DNA of 64,000 nucleotides from Bacteroidales bacterium (GCA_017523725.1 JAFWVY010000014.1:1-64000), one strand, 5' to 3'. Numbered from the stretch's first letter, positions 51,178-59,720 are shown. Numbers and translations: made by a program. Notes: generated from the letters alone by a model not told the origin.

Positions 51178-52355
51178 ATCAATTCCTCCTTCAATTTACT
51201 CAACTGTTTTTCCAAAACTGCAATGCTCTGTTCGGCCCTCTGAAGATCCGTCAGAATATAACTATATTCTATCGTGTTCTGTTGGCTATTATCCTTGACT
51301 GAATCCAAGCGATCCTTTTTCTCAATAAGTGCATTCCTTTTACTATAGGCAATGTTAAGTTTGGTGTCGATACGATCGATTTGCCACTGCAGCAGCTTTG
51401 CACGCGCGTTTTGAAGTTCATTGAAATCAAAGATGGCGGCGACTGACATATCATCTTTGCTCCCAATCTTACTTAATCTTGGAAGGTCTTCATTGAGGGA
51501 TTGAAGGGCGTCTTCCCGGCCATCTTTGCCGGAACCGAGCATCTTCGCTATCTGGACATAGAAGTTGACCATGTTCTCCGTTTCCCCAAAGGAGTCGTCT
51601 ATGCCATCCGAACCAAGGAATATGGCTGTAGGACGAGAGGCCCTGCCACCATAGCAATATCGGAATTCATCAATGGCGTCAGAATCACATAGCGATGTGG
51701 TTTTGTTTAGGAAACACTTATCGTCCCATGGGATTGGCTCCATCCAGGCGCCATCGGTATCGAACGAAATACATTTCCCATCTCCAATGTGAAAGGCAAA
51801 CCAATACTTCTGTGAGGCTATGACCGCCATCAGCGTACAGCCGTATGTCTTCTCCAGATTGTCAAGGAATACGGAGGTATATTTCTCCGGAACGGTAGCA
51901 AGCTCCTGTTCGGTCAAAGGATTATTGGCAGCGTGTCCTTCAATGGCTATATGCCAACATGCAATGATGGACTTGAAGAGTTGACGGAAACATTTATCCA
52001 CCTCCGTCTCCTTATCAAGATTACCCTTCGCCCTTTGTGTCGTAAGCGCTTCAACCTGGGTGAAATCAGATGTCTCAAGAATCTTTGCTATCGAGCCAAA
52101 GTCCTTCAGCAGCGATTTAATTTGCTTCAAGGACACCTCGGCCGCAAACTTGGCTCCGACATCACTCCTGAAATAGCGTTCACCGCCGTGTCCGTCGCAG
52201 ACGATTGCAATGGAAACGCCTTTTTTACTCTCGTCCAAGGCATAGTCTTGGCAAACCTTATCTATCAAGATATGGCTTTCTCCCTGACAAAAAGTCGAGA
52301 AACTGTTCATCGCATCCAGATTAAAGAATGTGCGAATATTGTTCTCAATTCCCAT
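51174..52355 (-). CDS. PP2C-family Ser/Thr phosphatase
   Basis: The 393-residue protein has a PP2C domain (about 15-315) with VCDGHGG (D54), HIGDGKC, LGSDGIDD and SKDDMSV, so the aspartates that bind the metal pair are in place. The last 75 residues are a predicted coiled coil. It belongs with the vWA and kinase genes as a TerY-P-like triad, where phosphatase and kinase act on a shared target. It overlaps the membrane-protein gene by 4 bases. Confidence 0.9.
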   Translation of the reverse strand: MGIENNIRTFFNLDAMNSFSTFCQGESHILIDKVCQDYALDESKKGVSIAIVCDGHGGERYFRSDVGAKFAAEVSLKQIKSLLKDFGSIAKILETSDFTQVEALTTQRAKGNLDKETEVDKCFRQLFKSIIACWHIAIEGHAANNPLTEQELATVPEKYTSVFLDNLEKTYGCTLMAVIASQKYWFAFHIGDGKCISFDTDGAWMEPIPWDDKCFLNKTTSLCDSDAIDEFRYCYGGRASRPTAIFLGSDGIDDSFGETENMVNFYVQIAKMLGSGKDGREDALQSLNEDLPRLSKIGSKDDMSVAAIFDFNELQNARAKLLQWQIDRIDTKLNIAYSKRNALIEKKDRLDSVKDNSQQNTIEYSYILTDLQRAEQSIAVLEKQLSKLKEELI

Positions 52356-52394
52356 AAACCTTGGAGATTATCTATTGTCTATCTGGCGCTTTGT

Positions 52395-53132
52395 TTAGTC
52401 CCAATCGTCGTAGGTGGAAGTGTCAACGGATGTGGCGACTTCTGCGCCATTGATATCCTGTATGGCATCTTTGATCTCCTCAACGACCTGCTCCTGTTTG
52501 GTGGCATCACCGGCAGAACTGCTCTTGCTGCCAATCTGGGAAGAAGTCACGGCAACAATACGGATAATCTGCTTTAGCGCATCAATATTGTGTACGGTGA
52601 AAACAGCCTCATTTGAGCCGGTAAACTGTTCCAGAACGGACTTATCCGCATCTTCGCCAATAGCGATGGCTACTTTAATTGCTGCCTTGAACCAGTTGTT
52701 CCCTTTGAGCTTTGCAAGGCCTGCCTGGAAATTGTCGGTGGGGCCACCGTCGGATAGGAGAATGATTGCCGGGGCATAGGAACCGCTGGCGGCCTGCATG
52801 TACCCACTACGGGAAAGCTTGGAACTCAGTTCCTCGCAAGCAGCGCCCAGAGAAGTCAGTCCGCTGGCCTGAACATCCTGCCAGACAAATTCAGAGGCCA
52901 GCTTGGGTTCACTGTAAAGCCAGTTACAACCATTGGAGAATTCCAAAGCGGCCACTTTGATTTCGGCATCCGGATTGGTTTGAGAAATTTCTTCCAACAT
53001 CGGAAGAACATTGACAACGGCATCGTTCACAGCCCCAATCTTATTCCCCATCATACTGCCCGAGGTGTCAATCATGAAGAAAAGCGTCATCGTTCTGCGA
53101 GGTACGCTTACAACATCATCCAAAAGTCCCAT
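52395..53132 (-). CDS. TerY-like von Willebrand A domain protein
   Basis: The 245-residue protein has the MIDAS metal motif DTSGS (22-26), a T in GLTSLG and LLSDGGPTD, as in TerY proteins of the tellurite-resistance/stress systems. The C-terminal 40 residues are acidic and Ser/Thr-rich, a plausible phosphorylation target. The ATG at 53132 gives the usual start just before the vWA strand; the ATG at 53162 would overlap the kinase gene by 11 bases. Confidence 0.9.
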   Translation of the reverse strand: MGLLDDVVSVPRRTMTLFFMIDTSGSMMGNKIGAVNDAVVNVLPMLEEISQTNPDAEIKVAALEFSNGCNWLYSEPKLASEFVWQDVQASGLTSLGAACEELSSKLSRSGYMQAASGSYAPAIILLSDGGPTDNFQAGLAKLKGNNWFKAAIKVAIAIGEDADKSVLEQFTGSNEAVFTVHNIDALKQIIRIVAVTSSQIGSKSSSAGDATKQEQVVEEIKDAIQDINGAEVATSVDTSTYDDWD

Positions 53133-53151
53133 AATATTAACGTTTAATTGT

Positions 53152-54420
53152 TTATTCTTCAACTATTTGTCCTTTATTCCCACCTACAAATGAGATTACC
53201 AGCCCATTCTTGACCGGGCAGAACTCATTTGGATTGACCGATTTCACTTTCCCGCTCGGAGTTTCAACAGTCCAAGCTTCTGGAGAGATGTTCTTGATGA
53301 GGAGTTTCCCATCATTGGTATTCTCTACCACCTGGCAATCGGGAATATTGTCGTGATCAATGTACAGTTTGGTCCCCTTGGTCAGAATCTGTTTCCTTGT
53401 TCCCATGAGGAGATACTTCGACACATCTATATTCTTTCCGCAGTTAATGCACTTGTGCACAGGTCCCTCAATCTCAACAAAGGTTTCTTCCTTGCAATGC
53501 GGGCATACAACCAATTCGTCCCTAATCCCGGCAATCACTTTCTCCCACTGGGACTCAATCAGACGTGTCTGGGGATTCATTAACTTTTCTTGGCTGAATT
53601 GTTCCGTAAAGACCTCCCTGAGTTTGGCCGGAAATACACCCCAGCGCTTAATCACGTTCTGGTGAATTCCTCTGACTGGGCGGTTGGTCCGGTCATTGGG
53701 GTCAAATATGAAGGTAGCCTCGCTTCCGTAAAACTTCTTCTCAAAGGATTCTGTCATGCAAGGACAAGAGACTACTTTGGCTCCTTCAAAGGGATGGTTG
53801 GCATAAAACAGCATGAAGAGAATAACCGAAAGAGAGAAGCGGTCACTATACTTGTTGGGCATTTTGCCCCCGACAATCTCCGGTGCCATATAGCGAGCCT
53901 TTCCCAGGATTCCTGAGCGTTCTCCTTCAGGCATTACATTATCGTTATCGCAAATAAGGACATCACCTGTGTAAGGATCAATGAAGAAGTTCCCATCATT
54001 GAGGTCCTGATAACTGTACCCGAAACGGTGAAGCATCATAAAGCCATTGCAGATCTTCATCGCAGCAGCCAACATCGCGGTAAAGGACTTGAATGTCACC
54101 TTGGCAAGGAGAAAATTACCAAACTCGTAATAATTCTTAGGCCTCAACGCCATGACATAGCCATAACTGCCTTTCTGACGAGCGGTAACATACTCGGGCC
54201 AAAGGAATGCCTCTGACGGAGCGCCAGTCCTGATATTGTTGAGGAGGTTCTTGTAAAATGCCTCTCCGGGCGGATTGAGATACCATTTCAGTGCTTTCTG
54301 CTCGCCATTGAGGTCAACTAGATAGACGATACCCTGACCGCCACGGCCAAGTTCCTTGATGATAGTGACATAACCAGCATTTGCCAGGTTAACTCTTTCT
54401 CCAGATTTCAGTTCTAACAT
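53152..54420 (-). CDS. Ser/Thr protein kinase with C-terminal zinc ribbon
   Basis: The 422-residue protein has a kinase domain (about 15-300) with glycine loop GRGGQGIVY, ATP lysine K45 (ALKWY), catalytic loop YQDLNDGN (HRD replaced by YQD) and metal loop CDNDN (DFG replaced by DND). ARYMAPE marks the activation segment. A zinc ribbon (CPHCKE...CINCGK) and a strand-rich domain with an FHA-like look follow. The key Asp residues remain, so it is probably active. It is the kinase member of the TerY-P-like triad. Confidence 0.92.
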   Translation of the reverse strand: MLELKSGERVNLANAGYVTIIKELGRGGQGIVYLVDLNGEQKALKWYLNPPGEAFYKNLLNNIRTGAPSEAFLWPEYVTARQKGSYGYVMALRPKNYYEFGNFLLAKVTFKSFTAMLAAAMKICNGFMMLHRFGYSYQDLNDGNFFIDPYTGDVLICDNDNVMPEGERSGILGKARYMAPEIVGGKMPNKYSDRFSLSVILFMLFYANHPFEGAKVVSCPCMTESFEKKFYGSEATFIFDPNDRTNRPVRGIHQNVIKRWGVFPAKLREVFTEQFSQEKLMNPQTRLIESQWEKVIAGIRDELVVCPHCKEETFVEIEGPVHKCINCGKNIDVSKYLLMGTRKQILTKGTKLYIDHDNIPDCQVVENTNDGKLLIKNISPEAWTVETPSGKVKSVNPNEFCPVKNGLVISFVGGNKGQIVEE

Positions 54421-54432
54421 AACTTCAATCTA

Positions 54433-54792
54433 TTAATAGCCTCCACCTTTCAAATCAATCTTTTCGACCCTCTCAAGCGTACCGGACTGCCCACAATTTG
54501 GACAGGTGACCCTTGACTGGCCGTGATAACATACAATCTTGCCACACTGGCAGATATAAAAACGCTTCTCACCACAATAAGGGCATCCCGGATACTCATC
54601 ATCCAACGTAACCGAACCGGTTACAGTTTTGGTGTCATATCCTTCCTTCTTCCCTTTGTCTTTGTCTATCTTGAAAGCCCACATGAAACGGTATTGGTCC
54701 CATCCATCTTCATCCACGGTGATACCAAAATACCGCTTGGTTTCTTCGCAGACAGCCATTATGGCAAAGGCGCGTTCGCTTAACTTCCTCAT
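54433..54792 (-). CDS. TerY-C-like zinc-ribbon protein, first gene of the operon
   Basis: The 119-residue protein has an N-terminal strand-rich part (CEETKRYFGITVDEDGW, FMWAFKI) and a C-terminal double zinc cluster (CPYCG, CQCGKIVCYHG, CPNCG). This is the pattern of the TerY-C metal-binding domain, here encoded alone instead of fused to the vWA protein. It begins the long leftward operon 57 bases after a -7 box. Confidence 0.85.
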   Translation of the reverse strand: MRKLSERAFAIMAVCEETKRYFGITVDEDGWDQYRFMWAFKIDKDKGKKEGYDTKTVTGSVTLDDEYPGCPYCGEKRFYICQCGKIVCYHGQSRVTCPNCGQSGTLERVEKIDLKGGGY

Positions 54793-54848
54793 TCGCTAAT
54801 AAAGTGTTGTAGTCTCTCTATTTCTCTTCTCTCTCTCCCTCTGATTCG

Positions 54849-54856
54849 CAAAAATA
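54849..54856 (-). promoter_or_regulatory. Promoter -7 box of the TerY-P/HXS operon
   Basis: Leftward it is TATTTTTG, matching TAnnTTTG, 56 bases before the first gene. No other promoter box is evident inside the operon, whose gaps are 39 bases or less. Confidence 0.6.
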
Positions 54857-54915
54857 GTTTTTTTTTTTCGTAAAATAATAAGTCGTATCATTTACTGATT
54901 GTTCTGTCTAATTTG

Positions 54916-54923
54916 TATTTTTG
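54916..54923 (+). promoter_or_regulatory. Promoter -7 box of the nuclease gene
   Basis: TATTTTTG matches TAnnTTTG and ends 4 bases before the ATG at 54928, so the mRNA may be leaderless. Confidence 0.6.
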
Positions 54924-54927
54924 CGCA

Positions 54928-55725
54928 ATGCACATTAAGCGTCATATTCAGGTTGGTGGAGTATTGTTGTTTGCTTTTGCACTGATCTATTTAGCAGCAG
55001 GGAGTGTTTTTGCACAAACAAAGACTCGAGCGCATACAGAAAAAATCGAGATTCCTCTCTATGAAGAAACTTCCTTTAAACAACATGTTGTGCATAAAGG
55101 GTTTGAACTTGTATTTGATGATAATGCCCGTATTCCAGAATGGGTCGCATATGAATTAACTGCAGAAGAAGTAGCCGGAACGGCTCCAAGAGGTCGTCAT
55201 TTCGTTTCCGATCCGGATATACAAGGGATTCAAGGGGACAATGAAGATTATAGGAACTCTGGATGGGATCGCGGTCATATGGCTCCCGCTGGTGACATGA
55301 AATTGGATGACCAGATGATGTGTGAGAGTTTTTATTTTTCAAATATTTGCCCGCAGAATCGGAATTTGAATGGAGGAGATTGGCGTACACTTGAGGAGTT
55401 ATGCCGTATTTATGCGCAACAATACGGCTCTGTTTACATAGTATGTGGTCCAATTATAGGTGAGAATTTGTATGGACGACTGGGGTCACATCAGATTATT
55501 ATCCCGGACGCTTTCTATAAGGTTCTCTTGATCAAGACCGACGGTGGTTATGAATCTATCGGCTTTATTATGAGAAACGAATCTGGACATAAGCCTCTCA
55601 CAGCATACGTTAAAACTGTGGATGAGGTTGAGGAAGCCACAGGGCTGGATTTTTTTTCTCTCTTGCCAGATAAGGTAGAAAAGAAAGTTGAATCGCTTTT
55701 TAATCTGTCAGTCTGGAACCTTTGA
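54928..55725 (+). CDS. Exported NucA/EndoG-type DNA/RNA non-specific endonuclease
   Basis: The 265-residue protein has a signal peptide (to FAQTK) and the beta-beta-alpha-metal nuclease core with DRGHMAPAGDM (catalytic His) and NICPQNRNLNGGDW (metal Asn). It would cut DNA and RNA in the periplasm or outside the cell. The ATG at 54928 is chosen over a TTG at 54913 that lies before the promoter box. It is divergent from the TerY-P/HXS operon, and shared control is possible. Confidence 0.92.
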   Translation: MHIKRHIQVGGVLLFAFALIYLAAGSVFAQTKTRAHTEKIEIPLYEETSFKQHVVHKGFELVFDDNARIPEWVAYELTAEEVAGTAPRGRHFVSDPDIQGIQGDNEDYRNSGWDRGHMAPAGDMKLDDQMMCESFYFSNICPQNRNLNGGDWRTLEELCRIYAQQYGSVYIVCGPIIGENLYGRLGSHQIIIPDAFYKVLLIKTDGGYESIGFIMRNESGHKPLTAYVKTVDEVEEATGLDFFSLLPDKVEKKVESLFNLSVWNL

Positions 55726-55827
55726 ACGAAATTTATTAATGCGCATAATCTTTCCCATCAATGATGGAACTGCTCACAAGATGTGGGATTAAATATGGAT
55801 TCCTAAGATCTGAGTAAAAGAATTCCC

Positions 55828-55835
55828 TATCTTTG
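55828..55835 (+). promoter_or_regulatory. Promoter -7 box of the DUF3791/DUF3990 cassette
   Basis: TATCTTTG is a perfect TAnnTTTG match, 7 bases before the ATG at 55843. Confidence 0.65.
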
Positions 55836-55842
55836 CATTGTT

Positions 55843-56082
55843 ATGAGCATGCTGATTCAACGCACAGACCAGGAAATCCTGATGGGCTTCGTGGCATCTT
55901 GCATCGAAGATGTTGCGGATAAGCTTGGATTGGATTATATGACGGTTTACAAGCGTATGAAGGCGGTAGGGATGATTGACAACTACATTATCCCGCATTA
56001 TGATGTGCTGCATACGGAGAGCCGTGAGAATGTGAGTGCAGGGATAATCGACACCTTAAAGCGATGGGAGGCACAACAATGA
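55843..56082 (+). CDS. DUF3791 protein (first of cassette)
   Basis: The 79-residue protein fits DUF3791: a helical start (IQRTDQEILMGFVASCIEDVADKLG), then YMTVYKRMKAVGMIDNYI. The family accompanies DUF3990 proteins and is a candidate antitoxin or regulator. Its stop overlaps the DUF3990 start in ATGA. An ATG at 55849 is also possible. Confidence 0.8.
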   Translation: MSMLIQRTDQEILMGFVASCIEDVADKLGLDYMTVYKRMKAVGMIDNYIIPHYDVLHTESRENVSAGIIDTLKRWEAQQ

Positions 56083-56561
56083 TTCTGTATCATGGGGCGA
56101 CAGTGCAGGTCGAACATCCAATCTGCGACTTCGGAAGGCCGAATTTGGATTTCGGTCAGGGTTTTTATTTGACGGATTTGCAGGAACAGGCCGAAGAGTG
56201 GGCTGCACGTCAGGCTGATTCTCGCAAAGAATCCGGTGTGTTGAATGTCTATGAGTTTGACAGGGAATCAGCATTCAAGGAATATCGCTATCTGCTTTTC
56301 CCTGCATACGACAGATCTTGGCTTCATTTCATCGTCAGTAGCAGAAATGGAATGAAACCTTGGGCCGTGTACGACATTATTGAAGGCGGCATCGCCAATG
56401 ACCGTGTCATTGATACTGTTAATTTGTTCTCGCTTGGCTTGATGGATGAAGAAACGGCGCTCTCCCGTCTTTCCGAACATCAGCCCAATAATCAGATATG
56501 CATCTTGAATCAGGAGGTCATTGACAAGTATCTTTTTTTCAAGGAGGTGATAGCTTTATGA
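56079..56561 (+). CDS. DUF3990 protein, putative ADP-ribosyltransferase-like toxin
   Basis: The 160-residue protein starts ILYHGAT and has NLDFGQGFYLTDLQEQAEEWA, the two conserved stretches of DUF3990; the YHG and GxGFYLT pattern recalls the NAD-binding core of ADP-ribosyltransferases. A toxin role is inferred from this resemblance and from being flanked by two small DUF3791 genes. It overlaps both neighbours by 4 bases. Confidence 0.82.
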   Translation: MILYHGATVQVEHPICDFGRPNLDFGQGFYLTDLQEQAEEWAARQADSRKESGVLNVYEFDRESAFKEYRYLLFPAYDRSWLHFIVSSRNGMKPWAVYDIIEGGIANDRVIDTVNLFSLGLMDEETALSRLSEHQPNNQICILNQEVIDKYLFFKEVIAL

Positions 56562-56782
56562 GCGCAGACGAACATAGAAAAGTCCGCAATATCATCCGTT
56601 GGAATCGGATTGGTTGTATCGTGGTCAAAATGTCGGAACGTTTCCATATTTCCTTGACGGATGCACTGGATATTTTCTATAAGAGCAATACCTGTCGCCG
56701 TTTCCATGACGAGAAAACAGGTCTTTACCTATACGGGGACAACTACATTGTAGACGAACTGGTGCGGGAGTACCAGAACTAG
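56558..56782 (+). CDS. DUF3791 protein (second of cassette)
   Basis: The 74-residue protein is DUF3791-like: helical first half (VVKMSERFHISLTDALDIFYKS), then a short GLYLYGDNYIVDELVREY. It differs strongly in sequence from the first DUF3791 protein. It overlaps DUF3990 in ATGA and ends 36 bases from the convergent hydrolase gene. Confidence 0.78.
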   Translation: MSADEHRKVRNIIRWNRIGCIVVKMSERFHISLTDALDIFYKSNTCRRFHDEKTGLYLYGDNYIVDELVREYQN

Positions 56783-56818
56783 CAATCCCCGATTCCTTTG
56801 CGAAGTCTTCCCCCCCAT

Positions 56819-57955
56819 CTACTCCACCTCCAGCCGGATTCTGCTCTCGAACATGTAGGCCGGATCTCCGCGGTCCACAAGAGTCTGACGTGCAGTTGCC
56901 GCGCTGGGTTTCAGCTTGCCTCTGAAGAGTTCGCGCCCCTGATATCTTACCGTCACTTTTTTTGACATATCGATCATTTTGCGGTTCAGGCATATCGTGA
57001 TTTCGGGATAATCGCATCGGGCGATATCTATGACGTTGCCGTTCCGGCTGGCGATGACGGTCATGCCCCGCCGGGCCTGCGCGTGTGGCACTTCAATCCA
57101 GTAGAAGGCATCTCTCAGGACCTCTTCCTGACGCCATACGATCTTTTCGGGATAGGGATTGCGCCTGAACTGCGCCATCCAGGGCACTGCGGCGGCATCT
57201 TTGAGATCCATCCAGTGGGGATATCCTTCGAGGACATGTGTCTCATGAATGTAACCCTCCGGATCGGACCGGCTCAGTGAATCCAGTTCCCGGCCGCGCA
57301 GGGCCACTTCGCGGTTGCGGTTGTAGGCCGCGTCGTCGCCGCCAACCCAGATTGTGAACGGCAGGTTCCGCACATTCAAAAGCCCTACATCGCCAGGATG
57401 GCCTGCCATCATCGAGGCTGCGGCAAAATGGTCGGCCAGCCGCGGAGCCAGCCGCCACACGCCGTCGCCGCCGGCCGAGTAACCCATGAGATATACCTTG
57501 TCGGGATTGACATCCAGCGTGTATGCCAGGGTCTGTATAAGTTCCTCCAGGAGTCGGTCCATGGGCGGTTTGAACCACATGTCCCAGTCGTTCCAGGGCG
57601 CTCGCGGACATACATACACGCCCTCGTCGGGCTTGTACAGGCGTTTCTGGTTCTCCCACTGGCTGTCGTTGACACTGGCGGCCGTGTTGCCCCCGCCGTG
57701 CATCGAGATATAGAGGCTCCGGCCGTCATCGGGCTTGTCCCCGAAGACCGTGTAGGAGAATTTCATGGTCAGGGTACCGTCCGACACCGTCAGCGATGCC
57801 ATGTTGGCCTCCCACCGGGCGGCATTCTCCTGCTGCCATTGTTCTATGACCGCTGCGAATGCCTTGTCCTGCCGTGCGGAACAGGCCGCAGTCAGAGCTT
57901 GCAGCACCAGCAGGGCCGCTGAAACAACGCACGTCAACAATATTCTTTTTCGCAT
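56819..57955 (-). CDS. Alpha/beta-hydrolase lipoprotein
   Basis: The 378-residue protein has a lipoprotein signal (MRKRILLTCVV to TAACSA). The nucleophile elbow is GYSAGGDG, the oxyanion region SMHGGGN, and HWM near residue 250 may hold the catalytic His. This fits PHB-depolymerase/feruloyl-esterase-like hydrolases. The C-terminal 100 residues are strand-rich. It has its own -7 box at 58008-58015 and a small hairpin in its leader (57974-57994). Base composition returns to the GC-rich style here, marking the island's edge. Confidence 0.87.
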   Translation of the reverse strand: MRKRILLTCVVSAALLVLQALTAACSARQDKAFAAVIEQWQQENAARWEANMASLTVSDGTLTMKFSYTVFGDKPDDGRSLYISMHGGGNTAASVNDSQWENQKRLYKPDEGVYVCPRAPWNDWDMWFKPPMDRLLEELIQTLAYTLDVNPDKVYLMGYSAGGDGVWRLAPRLADHFAAASMMAGHPGDVGLLNVRNLPFTIWVGGDDAAYNRNREVALRGRELDSLSRSDPEGYIHETHVLEGYPHWMDLKDAAAVPWMAQFRRNPYPEKIVWRQEEVLRDAFYWIEVPHAQARRGMTVIASRNGNVIDIARCDYPEITICLNRKMIDMSKKVTVRYQGRELFRGKLKPSAATARQTLVDRGDPAYMFESRIRLEVE

Positions 57956-58007
57956 ATCCGACTGATTATAACGACCGTCCGGGTAAAGGACGGTACCCAT
58001 GGGATAG

Positions 58008-58015
58008 CAAAAATA
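58008..58015 (-). promoter_or_regulatory. Promoter -7 box of the hydrolase lipoprotein
   Basis: Leftward it is TATTTTTG, matching TAnnTTTG, 52 bases before the ATG at 57955 and after the hmuV stop. Confidence 0.55.
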
Positions 58016-58033
58016 GATTTTTTTTACGGCTCC

Positions 58034-58372
58034 TTATTCCGGCACATAGATTATTTCGCCGTTCTCCAGCTCGTAGGCCACACCCACGCGCCGGCCTTTG
58101 GCACCGGCTGAGCGCGACTGGTCTTCGCCGGGCGTGTAGCGGCTGATTCTTTGTCCTTCTTTTGTAATGATTTCCATGTTCTCCTTGCCGGGGTTCTTCA
58201 CCATCGTGAAGTCTTCCTGCGAAAACATCTCGGTCATGTTGTACCGGGCGACGAGTGCCACCATCAGGGCGACGGCAAACACCATCGCCACATCGAAGAG
58301 GTTGCCGACCACGGACATCGGATCGTCGTCTTCTGCAATTCTTAATGGAGATATATTCTTTCTTTTCAGCAT
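58034..58372 (-). CDS. hmuV: HmuV-like DUF2149 protein
   Basis: The 112-residue DUF2149 protein has one transmembrane helix (about 25-45; LFDVAMVFAVALMVALVARY) and a soluble tail with GAKGRRVGVAYELENGEIIYVPE. Its build recalls ExbD/TolR. With the MotA/TolQ-like gene 19 bases upstream it probably forms an energy-coupling complex for haem uptake. It is the last gene of the hmu operon. Confidence 0.85.
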   Translation of the reverse strand: MLKRKNISPLRIAEDDDPMSVVGNLFDVAMVFAVALMVALVARYNMTEMFSQEDFTMVKNPGKENMEIITKEGQRISRYTPGEDQSRSAGAKGRRVGVAYELENGEIIYVPE

Positions 58373-58391
58373 ATTGCGGTCGGTTTAATGA

Positions 58392-58994
58392 TTATCGCCC
58401 GGGCTCTGGACTGGTGAGCAAGTCGGCCAGGAACTGGAGGCTTGCGCTGTCACGGTGATACCAGCGCGCTTTCGCCTGGCCCGTGATAAACCCGACGGCA
58501 GCTGAGAAGAGACCTACGACGGTGGTCGCAAAGGCGACCTGCATGTTGTACGCCATGGAGGCGATGTCGCCGGTCGAGAGTCCCACAAGCGCCGGCCCCA
58601 TCGGGATGAGGGTGCCCATCAGGCCCAGGATCGGCCCCATCTTTGCCAGCGTCCTGCTTGTGGCCAGGTCGGCGGCGGATGCTGTCTCGAAATCGGAGAG
58701 TATTTTCTGCAGGTGCGCTTCGCTGTCCTTGTGTACCAGCATGCGGCGGATATAGTCGATTATAAGCGATTTCTGCCGTATGGGCAACCTTTCTGTCAGT
58801 GTGGCGATGCTGTCCTTGTCGAGGGCCTCCAACTCCTTTTGCAACACTGCATTGGTTTTATGTACTGCGAGGTACTGCCCGAAGAAACTGCCGATGAGCA
58901 GCAGGGCGCGTCCAAAGAGGAGGATGAGAAGTACAATGACGGGCACAAGCAGCCCTGTCGAAATCCAGTAGAGGATGTCTGAGATGTAATGCAT
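58392..58994 (-). CDS. hmuU: HmuU-like MotA/TolQ/ExbB proton-channel protein
   Basis: The 200-residue protein has an N-terminal helix and two further helices in the MotA/TolQ/ExbB pattern, with GPILGLMGTLIPMGPAL and AYNMQVAFATTVVGLFSAAVGF. It would use the proton gradient to energise outer-membrane transport, with the DUF2149 protein as its ExbD-like partner. Confidence 0.9.
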   Translation of the reverse strand: MHYISDILYWISTGLLVPVIVLLILLFGRALLLIGSFFGQYLAVHKTNAVLQKELEALDKDSIATLTERLPIRQKSLIIDYIRRMLVHKDSEAHLQKILSDFETASAADLATSRTLAKMGPILGLMGTLIPMGPALVGLSTGDIASMAYNMQVAFATTVVGLFSAAVGFITGQAKARWYHRDSASLQFLADLLTSPEPGR

Positions 58995-58997
58995 ATC

Positions 58998-59720
58998 TTA
59001 TGGTTGTTGTTTTTTTATGTTTTTCGCGCATTTGTCCATTGCATGGGTGGTCTTTGTCCGATAGACGGCAAATCCGGCGGTGGTACCCAGGATTACCAGG
59101 CCTGTGAGGCCGAGGAGTGCGCTCCAGTTTACTTCGGAGACGCCGGCCACCGCTGTCCGGCCGTTTACGGTGGCGATGACGCCCAGTACGGCCATAAGGG
59201 TGTTGGAGAGGAAGAACATTTCCAGACGCAGTTCTTTTTCGGGAATGAGCCATTTGAGACTCTGTACCAGGGCGGGAACAGCCAGCAGGACAATCACGGC
59301 AAGACCGCGGGCGATGGTGGCGAACGCTACGCCCGTCAGCCAGAACATGCACCTGGTTTCGAGGTGGAGCAGAACGGGGAAGATGAGCAGCCCGGGGAAC
59401 CAGCGCAGTATTTTATATATCAGCAATGTGCGTCGTCTGACGGCCACTGCGTCCATCAACCGGGCCGCCATGATGCTGTATGCCATCTGGACGACAATCT
59501 CGATGCTCAGCACAACGGCGACGTCAAGCATCAAGGGCGGATTGTTCAGCCAGTCCTGCAGCTGCGACTTGCTTTGCTCGCTGGCCCATGGCCAGGTGAA
59601 GGCGACGAACAGGGCGCACATCGCTGAAAAGGCATAAACCATCCATGCCTTTTGAAAAGTCTGCTTCAGTACAAAATTGAAGCAAACCAGCAGAATCATG
59701 ACCAATGCAACGGTTTCCAA
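58998..59720 (-). CDS. hmuT: HmuT-like polytopic membrane protein
   Basis: The 240-residue protein has six or seven hydrophobic helices and no enzyme motif. By order (CobN-like, polytopic, MotA/TolQ-like, DUF2149) it is the counterpart of HmuT in the Porphyromonas hmuYRSTUV operon. Function is unknown; a membrane component of haem or iron handling is likely. Gaps are 4 bases to hmuS and 3 bases to hmuU. Confidence 0.8.
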   Translation of the reverse strand: METVALVMILLVCFNFVLKQTFQKAWMVYAFSAMCALFVAFTWPWASEQSKSQLQDWLNNPPLMLDVAVVLSIEIVVQMAYSIMAARLMDAVAVRRRTLLIYKILRWFPGLLIFPVLLHLETRCMFWLTGVAFATIARGLAVIVLLAVPALVQSLKWLIPEKELRLEMFFLSNTLMAVLGVIATVNGRTAVAGVSEVNWSALLGLTGLVILGTTAGFAVYRTKTTHAMDKCAKNIKKQQP

